From Myrica gale (taxonomy: Eukaryota > Streptophyta > Magnoliopsida > Fagales > Myricaceae): a stretch of 64,000 nucleotides of DNA. Both the position numbers and the translations under genes were made by a program. The stretch is from contig OZ005615.1 in assembly GCA_963930655.1 (NCBI GenBank), positions 9,504,001 to 9,568,000 on the forward strand, read 5' to 3'. Position 1 is the first letter of the stretch, and every line of letters starts with the position of its first letter. Under the pieces are notes generated by a model. The model was not told the origin of the DNA, did not search any database, and worked only from the letters and a program-made list of their open reading frames with translations. Positions 54,191-64,000 of this stretch are shown here, piece by piece.

Positions 54191-55295
54191 AATTCTTTTT
54201 TTTGCTGAACAGTATCGGCCCACCATTTTAGAAAGTGGAATCTGTCTAAAAGGTTAGCAAATTTAGGTGTTGTTTGAGTGTAGAAAGTTTGGGTATTTTC
54301 TGCGGGGCACAAACTTGAATGCGTATCGTAAAAGGCGAAGAATTATATGGAGTGGATTTGTTTTCGTTTGTTGTAGGACCTGGGTCTTGGTAAGTGGCTA
54401 AATATAGCATTTGCCATGTTGATGGATCAAACTGTTGATTCAAGGTGGAGTTTGATATGATGGGGTGCAACATACCTGTACATAATTATGAGATATGAAC
54501 AAAGTGGCAATTTGAAGACTTCGGTGTTATGGGTATCCAACTAATTGCTGGTAGATTTTGTTTCCTTCTATGCAGGACCTGTGTTGCGTACTATTGTCTG
54601 CAGACTCTGCACCATATTTAATATCATCTAGGCTGTTTACGGTCGCATAGCCATACCCTTTGTTGATGCCAATTTTGACTGTGATGATCTTAGATGAGTT
54701 CTTATTCATCGATGTTGGTTGTTGAGTCACACTTTCTGTAAAAGGGCATATATCATCACTTATAAAAGAAGAAAAAAAGGGCATATTATCATGAGGCTGT
54801 AGAAATCTCTTTGCATGATCATAGCTGGGGAAGCATACACATGGACTTGGGTACATTATACACAGAGAGGGTCTCTCATAGTCGGGCTTCAAAATGTTGG
54901 CTTTCAAGCTGCTTAATCCTTACAGCACAACAATAGCTTTATTCATTTTAGTTTGCCATAAACAAAAATGCTAGATCTAGGGAATTATAGTAAAAGGTGC
55001 TGAGCAAGATTAAACTGTAAAGGGCTTTAGTTAATTTCAAGGATTATCACGATTAATTGGGCCCCAAAGATGGGAGACATACCCAAGCAATGAAACATTT
55101 AATGCCTTTAGAAAAAAAAAAAAAGAAACATTTAATGCCGCTTTACATTTTGTTACAAAAAAGATTGTCATTTGCATGTAAATCTGCATCTTTGCACAGT
55201 AAAAAGCCCATGATTACCATCAATACTCGATAGCCTGCCCTGTGTCTTAAGCAAATTCTATAATAGAGCCTTGGACAACTTTTGTTCTTGTTGTC
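54191..55295. other. No gene recognised; 5' exons of DUF1997 expected but not found
   Basis: I searched this stretch in all frames for the N-terminal half of DUF1997 and saw no convincing exon. Confidence 0.4.
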
Positions 55296-55589
55296 TTGTG
55301 GAGTCCCATAATATGGAAACTAAGCGGACAATTATTTGCTAATGGCATTCCTGATGGTATTACTTATACCCCCAAAATACTTGTTGGAATACTCCCAGAG
55401 AGGGAAGGAAGAACAAATGTGGCTGAGTACGGAGGTAAAATGCTGCCACTTTTAAGAACTTTGTTGCTAAGGCATGACATAAGCAGAGATGTGAAATGGG
55501 CATGGTGGGTAGCTGCTGCCAGGTTTAGTGGCTCTGATGGCATTTTTGTATTCATTATTGGTCGCTTTATATTGCGGTTGCACAAATAG
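55296..55589. other. Unrecognised open reading frame pair
   Basis: The plus frame reads ITYTPKILVGILPEREGRTN, then LLPLLRT-like and DVKWAWWVAAARFSGSDGIF; the minus frame (55603-55364) is also open, with NLAAATHHAHFTSLLMSCLS. Both look coding-like, which can happen when one real coding strand creates a shadow. I cannot name either. It could be a relic of a gene or of an element. Confidence 0.25.
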
Positions 55590-55754
55590 GGGAAAGTAAA
55601 CAAGCAAAACTTGCATTCTTGTAAATGTATTTCATTTTATTTTGTATGATACAGAATTGGACATGAAAAGTCACTTAGAGAAACCTTTTTTTGAGTCATT
55701 TGAATTATGCTTGTTTCAGGAATGCTTTGACATTGATTTGATATGGGATTGCAG

Positions 55755-58700
55755 CTTCTATGGTGAACAAAATATCATGTGAGGGCAGCCAAAGCAACTC
55801 CTTGGTGCAAAAACTGACCTCGGATACTGTTATCGAGGTAATGGTTTCAAACGGACCATTTCCAATAATGGTATGACATTTTCAAAGTGATTGGGAGACT
55901 TCAAAAAAATTTATTTGGATTCTGATGTGGCATCCAGGTTAGCATTGAGATCCCTTTTGCGTTTCGTGCAATTCCAGTGCGAGCAATTGAATCAACTGGT
56001 GCCCAAGTCCTCGAACAAGTACTAAGGATTATGCTACCCCGGTTTATGGCGCAGGTTTGTTGAAATTTGGATTGACTTTCGTTTTTAATTAATCACACAG
56101 GAAAGTTACGATCCCTACTTTCACCCATAATCTCATTCCGATTAAGTTTAGTCACACGTTGGGTGTGTTTTGGAATAAAAAGTATGATAAGCAGATAGCA
56201 ATTTTGGTATACAATAACATAAATGACAACTATCTGTGTTTTGGAGAAGCTTCCCTGTGGAAACTTTGTTGGTTAGACCTACCTATTTTAGTAGTGGTCC
56301 AGGCCTACCTTATTTTTAAAGTAATGGATGAGACCCCTACCCCAACAAACGAAAAAAAATCTCAAATTGTGCTCCTAAACTTTGAATACACATGGGGTGA
56401 ATGGCAATGAATTGCTTATACGATTCCTGTTTATATCACTGCTTTTTATACCTGAAGCTTGGTAACTTCTTCCCAAAGTTTTAACTATATCTATTGGAAA
56501 TAATGTTAACTACTGCTGTCTCAATGTACTTTAGATTCTGTGGGTAATCATGTAAACTTGTTCCCCTCTAGACGACCACAGCTTGGGCCAAGACACGCTT
56601 TTTGTGATCAGTATTGAAATTCAATATCTTGTTGGTGTTTCCTGTAGATCAAATAGCTTGTTGTTGCTGTGGAGTGCTTGAAAGGACCATCTTCCAGGAT
56701 TACAGAGTAGGGCATTCAATTAGGATAGGGTGCCACTACCTGCCCTTTTAATGATTCTCTAATACCTCTTACAGAAAACAATAACTTTTGAAACTGCATT
56801 CTTGCCGTATGTTGGGGAGAGTGGTTGCATTCTTGCAGTTTCAATTAGGATAGGGTGCCTTTAGCCGTATGTTGGGGACAGTGGTTGAGCGTGGGAGATT
56901 TGAGGGGTTCATGGTTGGAGGTTGCTCACAGGGTAGCGTGTGCATTTCTCATTTGCTCTTCGCGGATGATACTTTGGTGTTGTGTGGAGCGGATGCGAGT
57001 CAATTTAGGAGCCTCAGATGCCTTCTTTTGTGTTTTGAGGCGATTTCGGGACTTCGTATTAATTTGTCAAAATATGAGGTTATTCCTATTGGCAGAGTTG
57101 ACAATGTTCAGGAATTGGCAGATATTTTGGAGTGTGGGTTGTCTTTGCTTCCTTTGAGATATTTGAGCCTTCCGTTGGGAGCTAGTTTCAAGTGTGTGCA
57201 CATTTGAGATGGGATTATCGAAAGGATGGAGAGGAGGCTTGCAGGGTGGAAGAGGATGTATCTTTCTAAGGGGGATAGACTTACTCTTATTAAATCTACT
57301 CTTTCGTGCCTTCCGAATTATTTCCCAATCTCTTTTCCCTATTCCGGTTGTAGTGGCTAAGAGGTTGGAAAAAATTCAGAGGGATTTCCTCTGGGGCAGC
57401 AATGAGAATGTGCATAAATTCCACCTTGTGAAGTGGGAGCTGGTGTGTTCTCCTCTTCATAGTAGGGGTTTGGGGATCTGGAGTTTTTTCATGTTTAATA
57501 GGGCTCTTTTGAGTAAGTGGTTGTGGCGGTTTGCTCATGAGAGAGATAGGCTTTGATGGCTTGTCATTGCTGCAAAATATGGGAGTTGTGGAGGTAATTG
57601 GAGATCTCGTTCTATTCAAGGACCTTATGGAGTTAGCCTTTGGCGATATATTTGCAAAGGGTGGGAGTTCTTCAGTAAGCATATTCGGTTTGTGGTAGGG
57701 AGTGATGAAAGGGTTAGTTTTTGGCACGATGTTTTGTGTGGTGATAATCCTTCTTTCCCGGTGGTTTATTCTTTGGCTCGTAATAAGGAGGCTATGGTGG
57801 CAGATTGTATGGAGGGGAATGATGGTCGTGTAGTGTGGAATGTTTCCTTTGTTAGGGCTACTAATGATTGAGAGTTGGGGGAATTCTCCGCGTTTTTCTC
57901 CTTGTTGTATGGGTCGGTGCTTAGGAGAGGGGAGGAAGATACGATCCTTTGGTCTTGTTTAAAGAATGATTTGTTTTCGGTTAAGTCCATGTACTTTTTT
58001 GTTGCTAGTAGGAGAAGATTGTCTTTTCCTTGGAAAGGAGTGTAGCGGTCGAAGTGCCCTTTGAAGGTCTCTTTCTTTGTGTGAGAGGCTATGCATGGGA
58101 AAATTCTTACTTCGGATAATCTTCGAAGGAAATGTATTTACATTGCTGATTGGTGCTATCTTTGTCGGGATGATGGGGAGTCGATTGACCATGTGCTCCT
58201 CCATTGTCCGTTCACGCGGGGGCTTTGGAATCATGTGCTTGGTATTATGAATTTTCATTGGGTGATGCCGATTGCCAAGGCTATTTGGAGATTGAATCTT
58301 TCGTGCATTTGTTGGTGTATTTGGAAGGAACAGAATAATAGATGTTCTGAGCATTGCTCCTTGTCTTTGGTGAAGTTGCAAGGATGTTTGTTACTCTCTT
58401 TGTTTAGTTGGGCTAATGCGGTACTTGGCTGCTCTTTTGTTGATTTTCTTAGTTTTGTGGCTTGTTTAGACTAAGTGATATCGGTATAGTCATTTGTACG
58501 GTTATCACTTTTCTTAATGAAATTAGTTACTTACAAAAAAAAGAATGCAGACAATATATTTTCAATGAAGTCTATTACTTCACCTTCCCTTTTTGATTCT
58601 TTATGATCCTCGCTCTGGCATGTTAAAATTTGTGGATAATAATACTCATTAGGCAAAGATTTCTGGTTCATGTAACGTAGAGCCACCGTCTTAATCATTG

Positions 58701-58883
58701 TCTTGTATTTCATTCTTGGTTGTGCAGCTTGTGAAGGACTATCAAGCATGGGCTTCTGGTGATACCTCAAGGCAAGCTCTAGGAACTGGTGAGATTTATG
58801 GTATGTTTATTTACCGAAATTTTGGGGAATATTCTCAAAATTTTGGGAATCTTTTGAATGTTAAAGTTTATTGGGGTTTGTGA
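55755..58883 (+). CDS. DUF1997 protein, last three exons only
   Basis: Exons 55755-55837 ([20 protein letters not shown]), 55938-56054 ([30 protein letters not shown]) and 58728-58883 ([20 protein letters not shown]) have GT-AG borders and fitting phases. They match the C-terminal part of plastid DUF1997 proteins such as AT5G04440, which has no assigned biochemical role. The upstream ~150 residues were not found, so the gene is either 5'-truncated or has exons I missed. The second intron holds a LINE. The family normally ends GTGEI; here a MITE at 58799 falls in the stop codon, and the frame adds 28 residues before TGA at 58881. Removing the MITE with one TTA restores GAG ATT TAA. Confidence 0.75.
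56860..58541 (+). mobile_element. 5'-truncated L1-type LINE (end of RT plus C-terminal domains)
   Basis: It contains [20 protein letters not shown] (the RT FADD motif), [20 protein letters not shown], and the zinc-binding RVT end region [20 protein letters not shown] with [13 protein letters not shown], and ends in an A-run near 58534-58541. Several stops break the frame, including one at the usual tryptophan before [10 protein letters not shown]. Its 3' tail matches the half-LINE at 27439-28742, so both belong to one L1 family. It is inserted in the sense direction in a DUF1997 intron. The left border is approximate; no target duplication was confirmed. Confidence 0.85.
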
Positions 58884-58981
58884 AAAATTTGAAGTGTATG
58901 TGTAAAAGTTAGACATTTTGAAGTATGTTTGTTTTGTTGGAAATTTTGGACTGCCAAAATTTTGGGCAAACAAACATGTCC
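58799..58981. mobile_element. Harbinger-type MITE (183 bp) in the DUF1997 stop codon
   Basis: TTA flanks both sides (58796-58798 and 58982-58984). Left end TGGTATGTTTATTTACC and the reverse complement of the right end, GGACATGTTTGTTTGCC, are inverted repeats. Similar to the element at 53740-53918. Its DNA encodes the extra 28 residues of the DUF1997 frame. Confidence 0.85.
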
Positions 58982-58984
58982 TTA

Positions 58985-61350
58985 AGATCATGGATTACAG
59001 CCCACTTGCCATCGCGCTGGCTACTTCATGACATGTTTATATTGTATACCATTTTCAGTTTTCCTAGATTTTTATTCAGGATGAAAATAATCGTTGACCT
59101 TTATTGAAGAATGATTTTTCCAACTCGATACTGGTAGACTGTTGCCATTTTTTTTTTCTCGTGGGTTACTTTTCTGCTGGTTTAGTTCTTCCCCAATTCA
59201 ATTCTTGACTATAATTTGCTCTTTATGGTTTGTACTGGGCCTGCTGCGACTATCATTTGAATAATCAGCAATATGTGTTTTCATGAGCCTCAGAACGAGA
59301 CTAGAGATGAGGAGTTCACATTGAAAAGGGAATTCTGGTATCTTGACAGGTTAACAAGCTATGAACACTAAAAGTTGTAAAAACTGTTGGAGTACCTTCG
59401 AATTTTGATTGATCATTCGGTTCCTCGACTTCCAAATGGTTTTTGCAGGAAATAAAATTTTGTTTTGTTTCGGGTTTGGTAGGAAATCAGCTTCCTCTAC
59501 TTGGGAGGATTCGAAGCTAACAGTGTAAGCCCAGACTGGCGTTCAGTGGCCCATTCAATAAAAGATGAGAGACCTATCACATATTGGATTGGGCTTGGTG
59601 AAGTCCTATCCGTTTAGTGTGGCCCACGAGTGAGGCTCGTTATACACAAATGTCTCAAGGGCGGAAAGGGCCGAAGGGGTCGCCTTTGGTCTTTTTGTCA
59701 GTGAGCCTAAGATTGATCATAATCCTTATTGTGTCGAAACATATTTGCATCTCATCCGTTTCATTTTTACGTGCTCCATAAGCTTAATTTGTAGTCCCCT
59801 TTTTTTCTTTTTTCTTTTTCTCTCTCATCAGTAATTCATCTTGGCTCTGCTAGCCGATTGAAGACTATTTGGTTTCCACCTACTTCTATCCTATCAAGGA
59901 GCCTAGTTCACTTTAAGCGAGGGTAATTTGGTTTCCTTTAAGCACAGTCAAATTCTCTACCACGTTTTTGCCTGCCATCTTCTTCTTCTTCTTTTCTATT
60001 TGTCTCCCTTTTGTTTTGAGCTTTTGGGTGCCATGTTCACTGTAGGCACAACCCTTTCTTTTTTGGGGATACTTACCAGCTTCAATTATTCAAAATGATC
60101 GAGCCAGAAAAGTGAAATTCAATTGAAAATAACTAGTGAGACTTCCATTCTTACTATTTTCTGAGCTAGTAAGATTTCCCATTTAGAATGATTGTACTAG
60201 GCTGCCAGTAGTGATGTTGCCCCATTATGTAGGCCACTAGCAATTGGGCAAAATCTGGGGACGATTCCCTTTCATCAGTAAATGCCAAAGCAAACCAAAG
60301 CAAAGACAAGTAGAAGGCTCCAAATGGTCAAAAAGGAAAGAAAGCATGTCGAAATGAAGTTTCTCATCCATTCTAAACCTTTCGTTTTCACTGGGTCTGT
60401 AAATTTTTGTTTAACTTAGTTGGGAATTTGAAACCCTTTAATGGGTGGTGGGTGGACAACACCCCCTTTTGGGCGACTATTATATTATACACCTACAAGG
60501 CTCTGCCACTAAATATTCTAAAGAAGCTCATAAACTCATGAAAATCATTCCAAATGGACGCATAAACCAGAAAGAAAATGACATTTGTCACATATGATAT
60601 GATCATATGGGCCACTCAATTCACATGCTGACCATTAACTCTACTGCGGCCTCATGGGTTTTCCTATTATCTTAATGAAAGATCAGCAGCTAACCCTCAT
60701 CACTAGCTATCCTCGAAATGAACAAAACAATTTCCTAGGTACCATGATGCTCTCCGCCAGATATATAAGGTTCTCCACTGCTCCACGTGTTAATCTTTCC
60801 TACCAATATAGAAAACAAAAGTAAAGTATAGATTATATAAATATCAGGTAGCTCATGATCAGATCAAAATATCTTATCTTCACGATAGAGCAAGAACCTA
60901 AGATTTAGTCTTGTTTACGTTGGAGGAAGATTCAAGTAAATAGGAGAGGATAATTAGCTCCCGTTTTATAGGTTATAAGCCTAAGTTTTGTCCTTTAAAA
61001 TATACCTTAAATGGGATCAGAAAGTAGTATATATATAACACGTAAAAGAGGAAAGGAAAAAGGTGACATTATGTTTAGTTTTTTATTTTTATTTTTTTGT
61101 ACCCTGAGCAAGGTATAACATTATAGGTCGAACGAGTGAGCATTGGCGCTCGTTGTTTAAAGGAATAATGCATGTAGCTTTTTGACAAATCTATTCACGT
61201 TCCGTCCATTCTTTACAAACAAAAGAAAAGGGGGGAAGGAAGGTGACATTGCAGTGAGGACAAAAGCATGGAGGAGTTGTACGTCTGAAAAGGAATATGG
61301 CGCGCGCATGGCTTTTTGACAAATATTTTTTTAAAAAAAAGTTTTAATTT
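58985..61350. other. Gene-free
   Basis: AT-rich DNA after the DUF1997 gene. No conserved protein, RNA gene or clear transposon was recognised. Confidence 0.5.
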
Positions 61351-61770
61351 TTAAATAAATATATTTTTTATCCATAAATATATATATCAAATTTGAGACA
61401 TTGGACCATTAAATTGACTGCTAATTTTAACACACCACACCCGTTAATTGATAATCTTATACATTTATATCATCCAACTAATAATATTATATATTACTTT
61501 GCATCATCCGTTAAATTTTTGTTTGAAATTAAATCTAAATAACATTAATGCCCCCGATTAATTTTGCATATGTTCACGTGATAGAGGTATTGTTGTTTAT
61601 GCATTAATATCTAACGTAGGTATTATTGCTATTTAAGGTGTAACAAAATTTAATTTATATTCAATTTGACAAAAAATTTTACGGGAGTAGAACATTAATA
61701 GTTATAGAGTTTAATGTCTCAAACTTTCAGCAGTCGACTGACGAAAAATATGTTTACCCTTAAAAATTTT
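61350..61770. repeat. Decayed inverted-repeat element (possible MITE)
   Basis: TAAATATATTTTTTATCCAT...TTTGAGACATTGGACC on the left resembles, reversed, TAAACATATTTTTCGTC...TTTGAGACATTAAACTC on the right. Diverged; borders uncertain. Confidence 0.35.
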
Positions 61771-64000
61771 CACCGTGTTTAGAGTCTTTAGACTAGTCTC
61801 TGTAGTGTTTGTTTACGTTCAAGTTTTGCTGATTGACTTATCTACTGTAGTACAAAGAGAAAAAGACTGATAAACCCCGCAAATAAGCTTTTTGTTACCC
61901 ATTTAAGGAAAGAAAAGAGGGAATTATGCACATAAAGTTATTGGGTTTTACTTTGAGAGAGATGCAGGGAATTAGACAACGGGAACCCGGAGTCAATTTA
62001 TGTACATGAACCCGACAATATTAATTGTGCTTTCATTGTCACTGCTCGTACAGAATTCTATCAATAACTTAGGATTCTGATCTCGTCCAGCATCACCAAA
62101 AATCCAGCAAAGAGATGATCAGCTGAAATGTGATTTGTTTCCCAAAGGGCCGCCAATTCTGACCAATTTATTCTCCTTAGTCCTTAGAAGACCAAACTCC
62201 CATGTAGCTCCAAGGGCAAATGCAGAGTGGAATGGAGGATATAATTTTCTGGCTTCTTGGAGATGGAGTTTCGCTGAAACCCTAGAGAAACGATATGGGT
62301 GATGGAAAGGAGACAAATTGCATGGAGATGAAAAACGTGAAATGATGGATTACCTAACATAACCCACATGACTTGCATTTTATATCCCGAAGCCTTTGTC
62401 CAAATACTAATGGACACATGTGAATAATTGCCCTAAGATTTCGGCTCTTGCACTCATTATACCTACTCTGATCATATGACTTGTTCTCTAGCTAGCATGG
62501 GAAGGGTTCTTTTTGTTTTAACAATTTTCTGATCAGCCAAACACATTTTTACAAGGCAATGCTCTCTATATCTCTCTCCTCATAATTTTCTTATCAATGT
62601 AGTTTTTGGTGGAAATGAATAATTTGAGAAAGAAATTGAAGGCTATGGATGCAGGACAAAAAACACTACATTGGTCATTAATTCCCAAAGTGATTAGCTT
62701 CCATGTACTTTTTCCATGGATTCTAACCCAAAACTTCTATAACCAAGAAGATATTACACGAAGCTAATTAACCCTTTTTTGGCCTATAAATATGCTATAT
62801 ATATTTTGGGTTAGATTAATTTCCTTATCCTTTATGTGTTCTTTTGTAATTTTCCAATATTATACATATATATTATATGCTACATCTTTGCTTTTCCATT
62901 CTTATGTTATTAGGCGCCTAATATAATAAGGTTTGTCTTTCGCTTTATCCGTTCCTTATATTTATGTATTTATTTATTCTACTTTATCCGTTCCTTTCAT
63001 TATTTATCATTATATTTATACACAAAGAGTCCAAATGAAGTTCTATACTATTCAATGCAGACGTATTAAAAAAATTCAGAGGAAAGAACGCAGTGTGTCG
63101 CCATGCAGGCCGTGCACAGGCACGTGGGCTCCATGAGGAACATTCTCGGCTATCGGCTAGCTATGGCAGCTGCATGTTGGAACCAATACATGGTCGATCC
63201 ATAGACAGATGTCCCAACCTGAGAGAGTATAATAATAGCTCTCCCCCAGTCAGTTTCTTAATTTTCTCGAGACCAAATAAAGAAAAATTCCTTGTTGCTT
63301 TTTTCGGGGCTTTGGCACTTGACAAGTGGCACTGTTCGAATGATAGAGCAAGTAACCTCAGATATACACTACTCTTATAATTGGGGCCACGTCAATCATT
63401 TAATTAAGATATTATTTAATAAAATGTGAATGAATAATTTCTACATCTCTATTGAGAAAATAAGTTCTAGTTATAATAAATACTAAAGGTGTCGAATAAA
63501 GTCTTTATTTATATAAAAAAAATTCAATATTTAAATTTGATAATTTGATAACAATAATATTATATAAAATCTTATAGATAAATCATGATATTATTTTTTA
63601 AATTGCGTAAGAACATAGATGGCAACTTGTACAAGCGATCATTACTCGTTATTTTTTTATGTGAGCCGAAAAATTCTAGAATTATTTTTCGTACAAGCAT
63701 TATCTTCAAGATATTATATGAAGATCCGGATCGATCCTAGCTATTTAGAATTTTACATTTTTAAAATTAGGAACTTAGTTTTGCTAATACGGAAACGAGT
63801 GTAAAAGATCTTGAGTGGAAGTTAAGATACACATATAGTTATTGCTAGAATTTGATGTTTTATAGTAAGAATGTTCATTTATTTAGTGAAACACTACATT
63901 GATTTGGGGGGATCTTTAATTTAATTGGCCGACCAAATTGATGTTTTAATGATAATGTCAAAGGAACCCTTTATAAAAAATATTGATGCATAATCAAACT
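61771..64000. other. Gene-free
   Basis: AT-rich. Open frames near 62119-62417 (-) and 63093-63380 (+) are short and unlike any protein I know. No hairpin with a known plant microRNA was seen. Confidence 0.45.

Noticed and set aside
60700-60830. TATA-like motif and CACGTG as promoter of an unannotated gene
   Set aside because: No coding sequence follows within several kilobases.
61900-62500. MicroRNA precursor in the right-hand gene-free region
   Set aside because: No known plant microRNA sequence or convincing hairpin was seen by eye.

Overview
This is plant nuclear DNA from a dicot. The genes have many introns with GT-AG borders, intergenic DNA is AT-rich, and there are many plant-type transposons (CACTA, MULE, Harbinger MITEs, L1-type LINEs, a TRIM, a Ty3-like LTR). 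From memory, the LINE ORF1 type resembles those common in Fagales (walnut, oak), but that placement is only an inference. Five host genes look whole or nearly whole: a membrane-tethered NAC factor of the NAC078/NAC053 type (+, 6164-9110), chloroplast NADP-malate dehydrogenase (-, 13374-19083, 14 exons), a kelch-repeat protein with a C-terminal coiled coil (-, 26332-33144), the three-KH-domain RNA-binding protein BTR1 (-, 44672-51270) and an intronless histone H2B (+, 52876-53340). The last three exons of a DUF1997 protein follow (+, 55755-58883).

Layout. 1-4.9 kb: an LpxC exon relic, then a 5'-truncated NAC050/052-like gene whose remaining exons stay open. 5.4-9.1 kb: one MITE, then the NAC078-like gene with an overlapping uORF. 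9.1-13.4 kb: no intact gene; an unexplained CT/GC/GT-rich tract and a ~180-bp inverted repeat flanking a short-chain dehydrogenase exon relic. 13.4-19.1 kb: NADP-MDH, with a 626-bp hairpin MITE and a TRIM in its introns. 20.6-25.3 kb: old LTR and LINE sequence, each invaded by the same palindromic MULE-MITE family. 26.3-33.2 kb: kelch gene with an ORF1-only LINE in one intron. 35.5-43.3 kb: a 7.7-kb CACTA element inserted in a signal-peptide ORF. 44.7-51.3 kb: BTR1. 51.8-59 kb: MULE-MITE, H2B, several ~180-bp MITEs, DUF1997 exons and a 5'-truncated LINE. 59-64 kb: no gene recognised.

The order NAC078 - kelch - BTR1 - DUF1997 matches, from memory, Arabidopsis AT5G04410-AT5G04440, so the segment seems to be a conserved microsyntenic block enlarged by transposons; NADP-MDH and H2B lie inside it. 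The most striking observation is that two ~180-bp Harbinger-type MITEs have landed on the last codons of two genes. In H2B, removing the MITE and one TAG duplication restores the canonical KFTSS-stop; the present frame instead encodes nine C-terminal residues, all but the first two bases of them from MITE DNA. In the DUF1997 gene, removing the MITE and one TTA restores a TAA stop after GEI; the present frame runs 28 codons into the MITE.
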